A DNA stretch of 64,000 nucleotides from Asterella californica (GCA_036924285.1 JAYKYS010000001.1:3322501-3386500), one strand, 5' to 3'. Numbered from the stretch's first letter, positions 34,840 through 47,197 are shown. Numbers and translations are program-made. The notes: generated by a model not told the origin, from the letters alone.

Positions 34840-34920
34840 GCACTTCTAACCGTGCCCACAAGGGATTAAACCCACGAACTTTCTCTTAGAGGAAGGTAAA
34901 CTAAACCACTTGGGACACTG
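34840..34920 (-). mobile_element. tRNA-like SINE head (Pol III box pair)
   Basis: On the minus strand CCCAAGTGGTTTAGTTTACC resembles a Pol III A box region, and GTGGGTTTAATCCC resembles a B box (consensus GGTTCRANNCC). They are spaced about 30 bp apart, as in tRNA genes and tRNA-derived SINEs. The remainder does not fold as a tRNA by eye, so a SINE fragment is preferred over a tRNA gene. Confidence 0.45.
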
Positions 34921-37900
34921 ATCTTCGTTAATATAGTGAAAAAATGAACGAAAACACTCCATGGACGTGGTGAAGGAGGAGAGAAGTGGTTAAAGCTTAC
35001 AGTAGTTTTCTATGGACCAAGTTCCGGAACCTGGTCAGCCAGTTCTTACCATGAGGCCGACGTTCGCGGGACGTTTGCACCGCAGTGGTGGTTCCTCATA
35101 CTGCCAACAACTATGTCGGCCAGTATGGTGACCGTCGCCAACTTCGCGACGGGGTACTCACGGTCGCCACAGCATGATGCGTTTTAATTGGTTACAAGTT
35201 TTTGCTTAGCCCAGGGTGGGTCCGGGCACAGTGACTGGGGACGACTCCAAACTGCTTCTTCTATAGAACCTGACCTTTAGAGGGGCTAATGAGCTGAGCG
35301 GCCTTTCGCCAACAGTGCACTGAGAGTGTGACGTCATCGTGTGGCGTAGGTGAGCACTTGGAAAAAATTCAAAAGGACGTCGTCATTCGGAGTTTGAATT
35401 AAAGGCGTGAAATTTAATAAAGAAATAGTAGGGACCGGAAGAAGAGGAAGGGAGGAGAAAAAGCTAAGATATGCCAAGGACGGGAGCCCCACCACCAAAG
35501 CTATTATTAGCATGGCCAAAATATAGAACGAGGGGGGCTGTAAAGACGAACGAGGTAAACTGGATCTTGCACTGTGATGAAAGTCACTTTTCCAGGAGAA
35601 TTTAACTTTATTTACACTTCCTCGTTCCGGTGCCGGCCGGCCTTTTTCCTTTTTTTTTCCTCTTCTTTTTTCCTCTCTCTCATTTTTGTCCGCAGACGGT
35701 GCCGGCCGGCCGTGTCTATCAACTCCCCAGCCGTTGACTCATAGCCATCATGGATGATGGCGACATGATGATGCGAGAGATGGCATGAGTTTGAGTCCAG
35801 TGCGTGTGATGGCAAATGATGTGGATGGGGATGAATGTCGGGGTGGTACTCCGGCCACTCCACGGTACTCCGCTACTAATGCAAGAGTCAGGCAAACTAC
35901 CAGCGGCAGCCGGTCAATGACTGACTATTCTCAACGCGGTGATACCGTAGTAGAGAAAGAATATGTCGATCCATGAGTTTGAAGTACGTTGCGGCTGATT
36001 GTGATGGGAGCAGAATTACGCGTACGGTTCCGGGCAGGAACACACGTTGAAACAGCAGCAGAACCCAAAAAGTTCAGTTCCGCCCGCAGGGGGGTGGGGG
36101 GAAGAAGGGGCGTTGGGCCCTGTTGTGGGGTTCGGGTTCCATACTCCATCACTCTCTTTCTTTATATATTCGGTACGAGAGTCTTCGGTCCAGCCTTCCA
36201 AGTACACATGCCATTTTAATTATCCAGTTATTTCACACAGTCACAGTACATTCCAAACTCCAACATGAAATGTTTTGTCAAAAGCACTATTCTCCCTCTC
36301 GGACCACCAAATCTCATTGAATGATGTTACTACTAATCTATTCACTCCTCCTGCTTCGGTAGAAAGAGACAATTAGGTGGACTACCACTTTGAATTCGAA
36401 ACTTTTACATCTATATTCTGAACCTTTTCGACTAAAATATGTTAATTAACTTTATATTATTCCAATTATTTAATGTTAGTTCCAGAATTTTGTCAATTAT
36501 GCAGTTCACGCTTAGGTTCAGTATGATGATTACATGTTCTCTTGGAAAGCGCGCCTCGTTAGCCCAAGGTGAAATCCAACCGCAGTGAGTGACTGACTCA
36601 CTCGCCCAGTGAGTGACCCCACTCGCCCTAAGAACTTTTTACAGGGAAGTACAATATCACAAGGAAAGACTTCCTGCCGGCGGCCGGCTCCGTTCGAAGA
36701 GCGGTGTAGCTCTTCTTTTCTTTTACCTTCCCAGGCTGTACGTACGTTACCGCCAATGACCGTACGTTCGTCTGTCTTTCTTTCGCTCTTCCTTTCCTCC
36801 CTCGCTCGTTCTACTTAGAGGGGCTTAACATGAAAGCTTCAGCTCAGAAATATACCCTTTAGTGTAATCTAACCCTTTAGTGTAATCTAACCCTGAACCT
36901 TTGCTGGATGATACGTGGGGTCACTCAGTTCCACTTCATAAGAGACCAAAAAGTCACTCACTCATTTCATTTTTCCCTTTTTCTTATGTGTTTGTTGATA
37001 TGGATGGTTCCATAGATTATTTCAACGTAATTCATGTTGGAAAACATTCTCACCTTCGCAGTGTATGTTTTTGGTCTTTAAGATCTATAATTCTCAATTG
37101 TGCTCGTGTGTGTTTTTTTGCACCACGGATGTGTGTTTACATTCCACAGGTGTATTAGGGGTGTCAAAGTTGAGAAGAAATATTTTTCAACGGAGGAGAG
37201 ATAATTGATCATAAAATTGTCACATGTAACTTTATATATAACCTCGACTCATTCTGGATCGCACTTATGACTGGACATCACGATTTTATCATGATTAGTA
37301 TTCAGTTTGTACACTCAAGATAATTACTCAGAGCAGTAGAGAATCCATTGTAAGAGAAAACGGACGAAACGAGTGAAGAGCTGTTAAGAAAACTACTGCG
37401 ACGTTTTCCTGCGAGTACCTCCGGAGATGCCCGCATGAAACACTTGTCGCAGTCTGGTCGAAATCGTAATTCACTCCCGCGGATGTCGAATCTTTGAGAA
37501 AGTTACTAACTTTGACACCACTATTAGGAAGAAACTCCAAGTGTTCATGGGGCCTTAGAATACTCTGATTTCCGGTCTAAAGCTTTTCATCCATGGTTCA
37601 AAGAACAAGCATACCAAGGACTTCCTAATGGGACTGTCGACAAGGTTAAGTAAAAGGTCTTTGTGTTCTAAACCACAAAGAAATTACAAATTTGAATTTG
37701 AATTTGAGAATAAATGAACTCGCTTTATAATGACCTCAAATTTCATTATAGTGAGTGATTTGTCTTAGCGCTAAATCTGTTTTCCTGTATCATGCTTCCC
37801 AGCAATTCTTATAAATTAGAAAATTTTCAGAATCTTCTGGCATACACATCAAGAATCAAACCCAGACGTGTGGCCAACCATTTGGACTACAGTCTGTTTG

Positions 37901-38862
37901 ATACATTGAGAACTTGCCAATGGGCTTTACATACAGCTACATGTGGTTTAAACGTTCCAGAGTGTGGTTGAGATTGACTGTACATTTGCAGGCCGGGTCT
38001 CTCTAAGTGGAGTAAAAAAGGAAGCTCTTTCCTGCATGTTGTTGACTTGGCATGGTTTTCAGAGGATTCAATCCAACGAAAGTCAGATGGTTATCGAACC
38101 TTTCTGAGGCCAGAAAGGATCGAGTGGAACACATAATAGTGGTAATGAAAGTAGGCAAAGGTGAGAAGACTCATAAGATATGTATACACTCCATTCTGAA
38201 GCTCTCGAGGGTCGCACTCATACTTCCAAGGAAGAATAAAGTTGTGGAAACTCATCAGATCTATATGAATATATACTACCACAACAAGGAGCATGTGCTC
38301 CACACGACAAAACGCAATTACGAGCTGTTGATGGCCGATATCATTGGTGCAAACCGACACAGCCCCATGGAGCCCCCTGCCTGCCTTGCTTTGCTTGCTT
38401 GCTTGCTTGCTTCCTTCTGCTTCTACTCTGCTTCTACAAGGTGTAAGATGTGCATGTGCTAGTCCGAGCTAGAAATTGCCGGTTTGATTCCTCGAGTAGT
38501 ATTATAACATTTCCTCGTCCGACTCAAAAGAGAAGAAATCAATACTCTGTAAGAATCATGCGTTTGTGCGATCGGGTATATGAACCACACCGGCTACAAA
38601 CCACCCTAGGAATATTTACAGTATCTGACCGATGTCATATGACGAGGATGATGATGGCGTCGTCTTGTTGTTGTTGTTGTTCATGGTGCTGGAGGATGTC
38701 TCATACTTGTTCGCTTCTGGTATAATCTGACCGAGGGTCTCGGTGGCCTTACCGTGCCGGTGCATGGGTTGAGTTCTGGTGGTCCAAGCGTCCAACATAA
38801 TGGGTTAGAGACTACTTGTACTTGTTGTATATCTATCTACCATCGATTGGCCAATACAATAT

Positions 38863-38990
38863 AATAATAATAATAATAAAATAATAACTAAATCTGCAAC
38901 CGGCTCACGCCCTAAGCTGAGTTTGTTTGGCCAATCTGATTCAACTACCCTGGGCCGAATCGAACCACGGGCTAGTGAGGAAAAGTCAGA
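38863..38990 (-). mobile_element. Possible SINE with B box and (TTA)n tail
   Basis: On the minus strand GTGGTTCGATTCGGCC matches a Pol III B box. About 75 bp further the sequence ends in a TTATTATTATTATTATTA tail. A clear A box and target-site duplication were not found. Confidence 0.35.
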
Positions 38991-39403
38991 ACTGGACTAT
39001 AGTTAATTAATGGAATTCATTTGGACACGGGCACTGGAGTGAATAACATAGAAGAATAAGGAGGAGAAGAAAAGCGAATGAGAGGAAAGGAGAGCCCAAG
39101 GGACGTGACGCAGTGGAATATGACCCAACTGACGGTGGTGAGTTTAGCTGGTGAGCATCATCTACGTAACACGGAGGTCTTCACTTGCCGACTGAACCAC
39201 CGTCGTCGTAGTGGTCGCACCTATCCCGAGGCAGTAGAGGATTCCACTGTTTTGTTGCTCCCCTGCCCTGCCCTGCCCTGCCCGTCCTACATATGAAATA
39301 CGTCTACGTATCTCTACTGCAGTAATAAAGGAAAACGAATTTTGTCAACATTATCAGCGACAAAGAGGCCTTATCTTAAACCCCGTATCTTAAATTATCT
39401 TAA

Positions 39404-39484
39404 ACCCCGTATGCATATAAGTACTCCTGGCAACGGATGGAGTCTTTCCATCCGTTGCCAGGAGTACTTATATGCATACGGGGT
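39404..39484. repeat. Perfect 38-bp inverted repeat with 5-nt loop
   Basis: Bases 39404-39441 are the exact reverse complement of 39447-39484, loop GTCTT. The arm begins ACCCCGTATGCATATAAG and ends CAACGGATGGA. The 5' side also has a direct repeat of TTATCTTAAACCCCGTAT at 39371-39388 and 39396-39412. The lack of any mismatch means it is recent, selected, or an assembly or cloning artefact. Confidence 0.9.
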
Positions 39485-41779
39485 GTTCATCCTCCTGGTA
39501 ACCCAGATTACGTCTATCATGGTTTCGCTTGCGGAGAACTAAAGAATGTAACCGTTAGGTAGGAAATGCTTTTGGTGATAAAATCTTGATCATATGAGGT
39601 TAAGGAATTAAACCAAACTACTTAGTATTGACAGAGAAATGGTAAGATGAAGTTTACAGGTTTGTTTTGGAACAAAAGATAATACTCTCTTCATGCTTTT
39701 ATATCCATAACGGAAGTTTAATCATGTGATCACTCTATCGACAGAGTTAAAATTATTGAAAACAGAAAAAATCTGCAAATAAAAGAGATGGTTACAAGAT
39801 ATGATAAAAAAACCGAGTGCTAGATGAATATAGATGTAAATCATGTCCAGATAATACACCGAAATCTGAAGACATTGACAAACTTAGAAATGTAACAAGT
39901 AAATTTTCTTGCAATAAGGGTAGTGGTCTTAAGAATGCAACTCAATGTTTTTGGCAGCAAAGATTTCATTACCTTGAGGTCAGAAAAACAGATATACCTA
40001 ACGAGGAGACAAGGAAGATACATATCTCCAAAGTGTTCGGACAACAAAGCAATCCTCTACGAGAGATCAGTTCAAGATTTTCATTAGCTTAACAGAACAT
40101 AACAAAACCGAACAGTGTATCCAACCTTCAAACACATAACTGAGCCGCACCCTTGGAAAGAAAACTGTGCTTGAAAACATAAGAACACATATGGTATGCT
40201 CGAGCTACTTCTAGGGGTAGATTTAAAATTTTAACTCCAAAATCTGTTCTGCTACATTATTTCCAATCTGCACCTGCAGTTTACAAACTACGTTAGGTGC
40301 AGTTTCTGTCATTTTAGGTACAGTTTCGGGGTCATCGAGCCACTTACAGTTTATGCAGTATTAAATATTTTCGAAAGTCCTCTCTGCACTATGATCGCAG
40401 TCATGAGATATTGAGTTGATAGGAGGTTCTGTGTATGGTGGTGGAGGGGGATAAAGGTCCAGTTGGGACATCCTAGCACGTGCGGAGCCCAAAACTGCAC
40501 AGATGAAATCAAAATGATCCGACCAAAACTCCTCTCTAAAAATGTGAGAAACTGTACGTCGATCTACCGATCCTATTCTCAAAGATGAAACTATACACAG
40601 TCTAGACTGCTGCTTATTATCAACTCTATGTTGCAAGCGTGAAAATTATCTTCCGTAGTTTTGAAACTGCTTGTGGGTTTGAGCTCTAAGTACTCGAACT
40701 GCATCTGTTTACATAATGTCTAATATAATATTTTGTTTTCTTGTTTTATTTATTTTCTCTTGGATATAACTCAGTCTTGCATAGCTTGTTCTAGCTTGCT
40801 TATGAAGACAAGAAGTGCAAGAAAGTGTTAGAACTGTACTTATTTACACTCTTGTTTCATCAAATATCTGCAATCCAAATTCACATAATTACTAAAATAA
40901 CTCGTTTAAATGCTTAACTGATTTAATCCAGAAATATTTGAACAAAAATGCAAGGTTCAAACTTCACAGTCGAAACCAAACGTAGTCACGTAAGCTGCAA
41001 AATGTACAACAAAGTTACGTTTACAGTTACAAACATGTCGCGCAGTAACAAGCAGAAAGATATGTATGTCGGGCTCCCCCACGCCCGTCGTCCCACACCT
41101 CTCCACTCCTGACTCCAGTAAATAAATAAATAAATAAATAAATATATATATATATATAGATAAAACACGAAATGGAAATAAAAACGACGTTCAGTTCTCC
41201 AAAAATGCTTTCCAACGGTTTTCATCTTAAAACTATCACGCTGTGGTTTTCTTTTCTTTTTCCTCGATGCCTGTCTAGTCATATGAGGTCAGAAAATAGT
41301 ATCTCCATCTTGTACACGACTCTTTAACTCCTGCTCTATGAACTGAACTGAGTAGGGTGCTCGAAAGAACCTGAATGAATGCTAAGCTTCGTAGCTGGAC
41401 ACTCGTGTATGCATATACATATATAGGCTTTTTGTGAGAGAACATTGAATGCAAAGTAAGCTTTTTCTTCTATCACATGCTCTTTTTCTCATCAGTTAAC
41501 CAGTAAGCTTTTGCTGCGTGTGTGTGAAACATAGGTTTCCAGAGAATTTTTATAGCTACCAGGGTCATAGCATGGAACTGAAAAAGCTACTAGAAGTGCG
41601 CATGAAGAAGTTCAATAATTGAGTTTGCTAACAAGGAAAGCAACGTGAAGAAGGAGGGCTTCATAAACATGTTCTTTTTGGAGATACAAAAATAATCCAT
41701 ATGCCAAGTCTATCCACCACCCGCTTTCAAAAGTAGAAGTTCGGAACTTTGGTATAAAATAATCATGATTTAATTAACG
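39485..41779. other. AT-rich intergenic tract, no recognised gene
   Basis: Short ORFs only (for example 91 codons at 39817-40092), with no recognisable motif. An AAAT/AT microsatellite is at 41119-41158. Confidence 0.4.
41119..41158. repeat. Compound AAAT/AT microsatellite
   Basis: AAAT repeated about six times, followed by an (AT)n run. Confidence 0.9.
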
Positions 41780-41878
41780 TTAATTTATTATTAACTATTC
41801 CTGGTGGAAGGATTAAGTCATAAAATAATAATGCATTATCCTCTTTCCCTTCCGAAAATAGAAGAGGTGATAATAATG
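41780..41878. repeat. Paired palindromes, type A then type B
   Basis: Type A at 41780-41829: TTAATTTATTATTAACTATT and CC pair with GGAAGGATTAAGTCATAA. Type B at about 41833-41878: CATTATCCTCTT pairs with AAGAGGTGATAATG across TTCCGAAAATAG. Order is reversed relative to the pairs at 17098 and 19172. No Rep-like gene is adjacent; CATATGCCAAGTC lies about 80 bp upstream, as at 7848. Confidence 0.65.
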
Positions 41879-43357
41879 AAAGGAAGTAAGACTTTTGTAC
41901 TTCAGAATCAACCGAATAAGTTCAGAAATGATTTTCAATTGCGCTTCCAAATCTCTATCATTTCATCATTTCATCATATCCAACATTCCTTTCGTTCTTT
42001 CTATATGATTTTCTCAAATGATGCTAAAACGAAATTACTCATCAAGATTAGGGTGATAAGGCAATGTTGCATTAACATGCATCCATTTACGTAAACTCCC
42101 GCAATGGTCAACAAAATGATATAGAACAAGATGCCCTCAATATGATCTCCATAACGTGGATGATCACTACACAACTTCTTTTATATATTTATCCTTTTAA
42201 CCGGGCAACAAATATAACAATAAGAAACAAGTTCAAAGGTTGGATGTATAAACTTTTTTCTTGATCGGAAGAATTCCATCGCTATACTGCTTCAGTTCAT
42301 TTAACCTCATTACAAAATTAGAAAGCCCAACATAAAAACCAGAAACGGTTGAGACTCTTGTTCAGGTATCACCTCGGGGGTGTTTTGCGCTCATAGATCT
42401 TAAAAGTTTGTGACAATTTTATCAACTCTCTTCTAAACTAGTTGTATATTGTAGTTACCATTGTAATCATTATTCCCCTTTTCTCTATCGGTATTTACTA
42501 TTTCTGACTTTTAGGTTTCTGGCTTTGTGCACTTTATGTACTTTATTTATGTACTTATTTTTTATTTTTTCGTGTAATTCAGATATGGTGGGATTCTTGC
42601 TTCTGAGTCACGTGGATATGGATAAAGCATATGCTCTGAGATTTTAGAAAGCAAAGTTTCTGTTCTTTTGTAGAGTAAATTCACTTTAATCAGAAACTAT
42701 CTGCTCATTACGCAAGTGTGGAAGGAAACTATTTATGGTAGAGTTTATACTTAATTAATCAACTTTTTGTGTTTAAGAGAACCAGAGATTTACTTGATCA
42801 CACCTTTAATACATTTATCAGACTTGACTCTACTCCTTTTAACCTTACCTGGACTTCACCCTTGATCAGCAACAACAGGTTCAGCGGGTTTATGCCAAAG
42901 GAGAAATTATACAAGACAAGTCAAATATTATACAGAATGATAAATCTATTATAAATATATTTTAAAATTGAACTTTTCGTGCAAATACATAATTAGCTGT
43001 TCATGGCTAGACATGCAAGTCTCGCATTAAGATTGGATGGTATTTTGACGGGCTGAACTTGCTGATTCGCAAACATCAGTGTGGAGTTTTTGAAACTATT
43101 CAGAGCCTTGAACAATACAGTGATACCATATATGTATTTATGTGTAAAACCTGCTCGAGTAGTTGTGACAATGCGAAATAACAAAATATTTCTTACTCAA
43201 GTACGACCGTGAACGAGGGTGCGGTTCCGTTTTTCTTAAAAATATATTACAACGAGTTTTAAAATTACAGTATACAAAATAAAGAAAAAAGATAACTGTA
43301 TGAAATACGAAACTGTTTATTTTAATCCTTGCATGAAATGTGATATCATATTTAATA
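41879..43357. other. AT-rich intergenic tract, no recognised gene
   Basis: Short ORFs (96 codons at 41804-42094, 61 codons at 42769-42954) have no recognisable content. Confidence 0.35.
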
Positions 43358-43515
43358 ACTATATGCATAGCGGGGCTTAGCCCCGGTGTTCTTCCCTTCG
43401 GGGTGGTTGTTGCTTGGCCCTTCGGGTCCTTCTTTCCCTTGTAAGGCTTCATGGGGTCTTCCCATCCGTTTGCTATTCATTGGTTCGCGTTATTCTTTTT
43501 TTTACTATATGCATA
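43358..43515. mobile_element. 134-bp GC-rich insert flanked by perfect 12-bp direct repeats
   Basis: ACTATATGCATA occurs at 43358-43369 and again at 43504-43515. Between them is a GC-rich segment (43370-43503) in otherwise AT-rich DNA. It can form several short stems: CGGGGCTTAGCCCCG, CCCTTCGGGG, GGCCCTTCGGGTCC and GATGGGAAGACCCCATG as read on the minus strand. It ends in TTATTC and a T8 run. This looks like a target-site duplication around a small structured insert. The type of element is unknown. Confidence 0.65.
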
Positions 43516-44000
43516 AATGTTTGAAATAAAATCATCTTTACTAGAATTACGGTAGTCTGTAATAGTCAGATTATAGTTAAACTTTTTAACTTAAAGAAGC
43601 TTCGCTGCTCCTGCCTGGTTTACACCTGAGTCCTCATCGAGACTACCATAAAACTGTAGACGAGATGCGACAAGATGTCTAGAGACCACCATAAAAGTTG
43701 TGGTTGTCAACAAATAATATTTCTTTGGAACTGTGATTTAATTCAGATGGAAGAGGTGAATAAACGTACTCTAATCCACTTTGGGAAATCCTTTTTATCA
43801 GAAAATATTTAAATATTACTTAGAAATTATATACAAAAAGTAAAAAAAAGTGAGTACATAAATTAATGCTAAATGATATATGGACCTAGAGTTACAGGAA
43901 GATCTAAACATAACCCATAAGTGAAACACAGGCAAATATGCCTTTGAGATTAAAAGTGTGACTACCTGCTAATAAAAATAATTTAATTAATTAATTCAGA
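43516..44000. other. AT-rich spacer before the third Rep-like copy
   Basis: No gene. A half type-B sequence, GATGGAAGAGGTGAATAAAC, is at 43746-43765. Confidence 0.4.
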
Positions 44001-44037
44001 TTAATACCCTCTTCCTTCTTATGGAAGAGGTGAATAT
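44001..44037. repeat. Type-B palindrome
   Basis: TTAATACCCTCTTCC pairs with GGAAGAGGTGAATATATG around TTCTTAT. It lies on the 3' side of the third Rep-like copy. Two partial motifs, GCATGCATATTCACT-like, follow at about 44246 and 44293. Confidence 0.65.
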
Positions 44038-44849
44038 ATGCATGGTAATTATGCTAGGGTGAAAGTGAAAAGCTTTTGATGACCAGCCTAACCATGGAAA
44101 GGAAGAAAAGGAAACTGGAAGACAAGAAGACAGAGAAGAACACACATTGGCAAGTAACAACTTAATCAAGAAATGAGTAAAACCTCCTAATGGAAAGTTT
44201 TCCTCTTAACGAACTAATCTATCTCACATGAGGATTTCAAGAAACATGCATATTCATTCTCTTCCAAGTCCTGATACAATAATATTCACTGAAGCATGCA
44301 TATTCACTATATTCATATTCATGGATATTCGATTTTACATCGCTAGGGTAAGACTGTTTTTTAAATTCGGTGCTGTTCTCTTTTTTTTCTCTTTTTTCTT
44401 ACAGTATCCTCGTCCGCTTCCATTTCCGGTTGTACTGGAATGCCCGAGTTATAAGGTGTTTTCGACTGTCCCCCTTTTTCGCTAAATTTTTTTTCTCTAA
44501 CTATATCTCCTTTTATTTTCGTGCCGCGAGTTCGGTTACCTTCTTTTCATTCGCGCTTTCGGTTCGACGGTTTATTTCTGATATACAGCATGCAAACCAC
44601 TTCTTTCACACCGTTTCTGACAAGTTGGACTGCACTTGGACTTGAAGTTGGAAATCATTTATTCAAAATGCTCTGCAGCCGCTGTAAACATATTCAACTG
44701 AAATATATGTATTTCCATAAGACGAATGTAACTACTCTTCAGTGTGAACTTCACTGAACACGAGTTTATGTACGTATAAACGTTCAGCTAAGACTGTGAG
44801 TTGCCTGCGTCTACATAGAAACTGACAGTAAATCAATAAACAAACTATG

Positions 44850-45863
44850 TGTCGAAGACGACACCGAACGTCGCGATCAAGGGCCCAATTTGAACAGTTG
44901 GGGCTGCTTGCTATACATGAGTTGTAACTACGGCATCTACCCTTCTCGACTCGAAGTAGGGCCGACTGCTTATGTCTGGCTGTGTACTCCGCTGCCTCTG
45001 TACTCTGCTCCTGCATCGAAAATGCTAGTTGCATGCTTCCTGCTCTTAACAGTTAGGGAGACTTGAAGTGTTTTCAACGGTGTGGACTTTTTCGAGCGGA
45101 GGAGAGGGTTGCGCATCGCGCGAGTAGCTTGTCTCATCTGCATCGGATGGAAAAGGTCGATGCTTGCAGGCAATTCTATAAAGGCGTGTATTGAATCCAG
45201 TGCAGACGCACTTCAATGTCTTTAGTCTGTACCGCCTTTAGAAGCTGAGCATCGTTACGAAAAAAGGATCGACTGTCTCTGAGGACGAACCACAACTCGT
45301 TGGATTCTACAAACAAGTAAGAGCCTTTGATGCATTGGTAGCATCGGGTAGGAGTTGAAAAAGCATAACCAATTTTTACGTAATCAAGGGCAGGGAGGAG
45401 AAAATCTGGAGGTCTGCGACAGTAGCGGAAGTCGATATATATGTAACTTCTAGTGATATACAAATCGGTTTCGGAGAAAGAAAGTAGTTTTGAAGGTAAG
45501 ACTAGATAAGGAGCTGCAATGGTCGGAAGAGCGAACCGCTCCAGTTGGCAACCGTGGGAACATAAAGGCTGTATTTCTTGTAGGAGACTGGACGAAGACG
45601 TGAGTAGGGGACTGGAAGACGAGTCGGCAGAGAGACGTCGGAATTGGAGGAGTGGACGGCAGGAGCAGAGGAGACGTCGAAATTGGAGGATTGGATGGCA
45701 CCAGCAGAGGACTGCAAGGTACAAGTAAAGGGGGAGTGGAAGGCGAGTGTGGGGACGGAGATGAAGAAATGAGAGGACTGGAGGGAACAACTATAAGGCT
45801 ACATGGAGTCGAAAGGTCGATGCACTCGGACTTCTCATCATCGGCTGGAGGCATTACAGACAT
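44850..45863 (-). pseudogene. HUH-Rep-like transposon protein, heavily decayed copy 3
   Basis: On the minus strand, from about 45863: an acidic start (MPPADDEKSECIDL), then a Pro/Ser-rich spacer in shifting frames. Next comes RRPPDFLLPALDYVKIGYAF with ELWFVLRD, which aligns with the N-terminal block of copy 1 (HPPHFLVDGDFVKI, GYWIILQD). Then MRQATRAMRNPLLRSKK and LKTLQVSLTVKSRKHATSI align with LKLLEMSVTVNCPRGDLDM of copy 2, and ALLRVEKGR aligns with the VER/IER region just before H-L-H. The HxH and YxxK motifs themselves can no longer be read. Several frames are needed, so it is a pseudogene. Its value is that it independently supports the N-terminal block and motif 1 of the family. It lies between type-B palindromes at 44001 and 47198. 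Confidence 0.5.
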
Positions 45864-47197
45864 TGGAAGGAAGAGGAAGGTATGTATGTACCTGAATTTT
45901 GTGTACTTAATGTACGTGAAGAACGAACAAGAAGAAGTACGTACGGAAAGAGAGGAGATGCGAACGAAGCATTGGGCTTGCTGACAAAAGACGGATAGAA
46001 AGGATGGCTGCAGCGTTGTTGCTCCAAATTTGGAGCAAGAGACGTCCATTCCAGCTCCCGCAGCAGCGTCACATCTCGTGTGGCGAGAGACGGCAACAAC
46101 TCCATCTGAAAATGTACTCGCCGATATGTAAATGACGGAACTGAAACAACAGCAGCACACGCGAAGATGACAAGTTTATTTTCAGATCCGACATCGTTAG
46201 ACACCTGGTCTCACATCGTGAGCCACCAGCTCTTCGACAGAAGAAGTGGTTGGTCACGAATGGTGACCGATCAAGAAAGAACGTTCTCTAGGAGAAACTG
46301 CCATCCCGAAAAGCAGTGACGAAAGAGTAAAAGCATCCCGACAAGCGACATCCGAAAAACCGCCATTCTGACAAAAGAGCCCTCGCTACCAGAAGTAGAC
46401 AAAACAATAGCGAGAACCACCGTCGGTGACCTAAACCTTCCAATGACAGCAGCGAGTACAACTTGGAGAAAGAACGTCGAAACAAGAAAACGAGGTACAC
46501 TTGAAGACAAAAGATTGACATCGTCAAAACCAGCGACTTTCAAAACAGGCATCGCCAAAAGCAGGGAGTTTCCCGAGAAGCGGGGAACTGCGAGCGAAGG
46601 GCTTCCGCTACCACAAAATGTGAACAAATCATCAGAGATGATGATAGAGAAAGATCGTAAAATCATAACGGACGCTTCCTGTCTCGTTTCCGCTGACAGG
46701 CAAGACGAAGCAACATCGAGAAGCGGTCTCACGTCTTGACTCAAACGAGGTCCAAGTTCGTGCCATAAACAATACAGACGGTCTCACCGACAACACGAAA
46801 GCGAACAACCGTCAGCGAAGAAGTGAGAAAGAAGAAGAAACGCGATCGAGAACGTCAGTGACCACTTTTCCTACGAGAAAGAGAAGGACAGCTCGGCGGT
46901 AGCGAAGCAAAGGCAAAGGAGGTGTTGCCGAAAGAATCGGCGCCTGCGTTCAGCTTCGGGTAGAAAGCCGCGACCCTTTCTCTTTCAAATATTAGCCGCC
47001 ATTGCTTCAGTGCGTTAACCTAAGCGAATTGAGGCGTTGTCACCAAGACGGCAAGATCAGCGAAAAAGAAGACAAGTTGTACTTGCCGATACTGCCGCCG
47101 TGCCTCTAGTTGGCATTTCCCACCTTCGGCTACAAACCCGCCAGCGAATCTCGTTTTACGTTACACGTTGATGTTGGTTGTTTCGCGTTGGAGTTAC
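45864..47197. other. Upstream part of the third element copy, no gene recognised
   Basis: Overlapping ORFs on both strands (for example 157 codons minus at 46271-46744 and 98 codons plus at 46443-46739) are shadows of one another. They have no recognisable motif. Composition is A- and G-rich and resembles the central spacer at 15.7-16.3 kb, which is also 5' of a Rep-like copy. Confidence 0.35.

Larger units (their letters stand above)
33798..39403. other. Intergenic tract with small repeats, no recognised gene
   Basis: The more GC-rich piece at 33.9-34.3 kb gives open frames on both strands (129 aa minus, 101 aa plus), none with a recognisable domain; the minus one ends in a Lys-rich run caused by a pyrimidine tract. 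Small repeats seen are GGTGCCGGCCGGCC at about 35629 and 35699, a 19-bp tandem pair CCCTTTAGTGTAATCTAAC at about 36856-36893, (CTTG)n near 38390-38411, (TAA)n near 38863-38881 and (CCCTG)n near 39262-39281. Confidence 0.4.

Noticed and set aside
34840..34920. A tRNA gene
   Set aside because: A and B boxes are imperfect and no full cloverleaf with acceptor stem could be drawn; SINE head preferred.
39404..39484. A microRNA gene
   Set aside because: A perfectly paired 38-bp stem with a 5-nt loop is not typical of plant miRNA precursors, and no small-RNA data are at hand; kept only as an inverted repeat.
45519..46739. Several plus-strand ORFs (for example 110 and 98 codons)
   Set aside because: They are opposite-strand shadows in and around the third Rep-like copy and are low-complexity.
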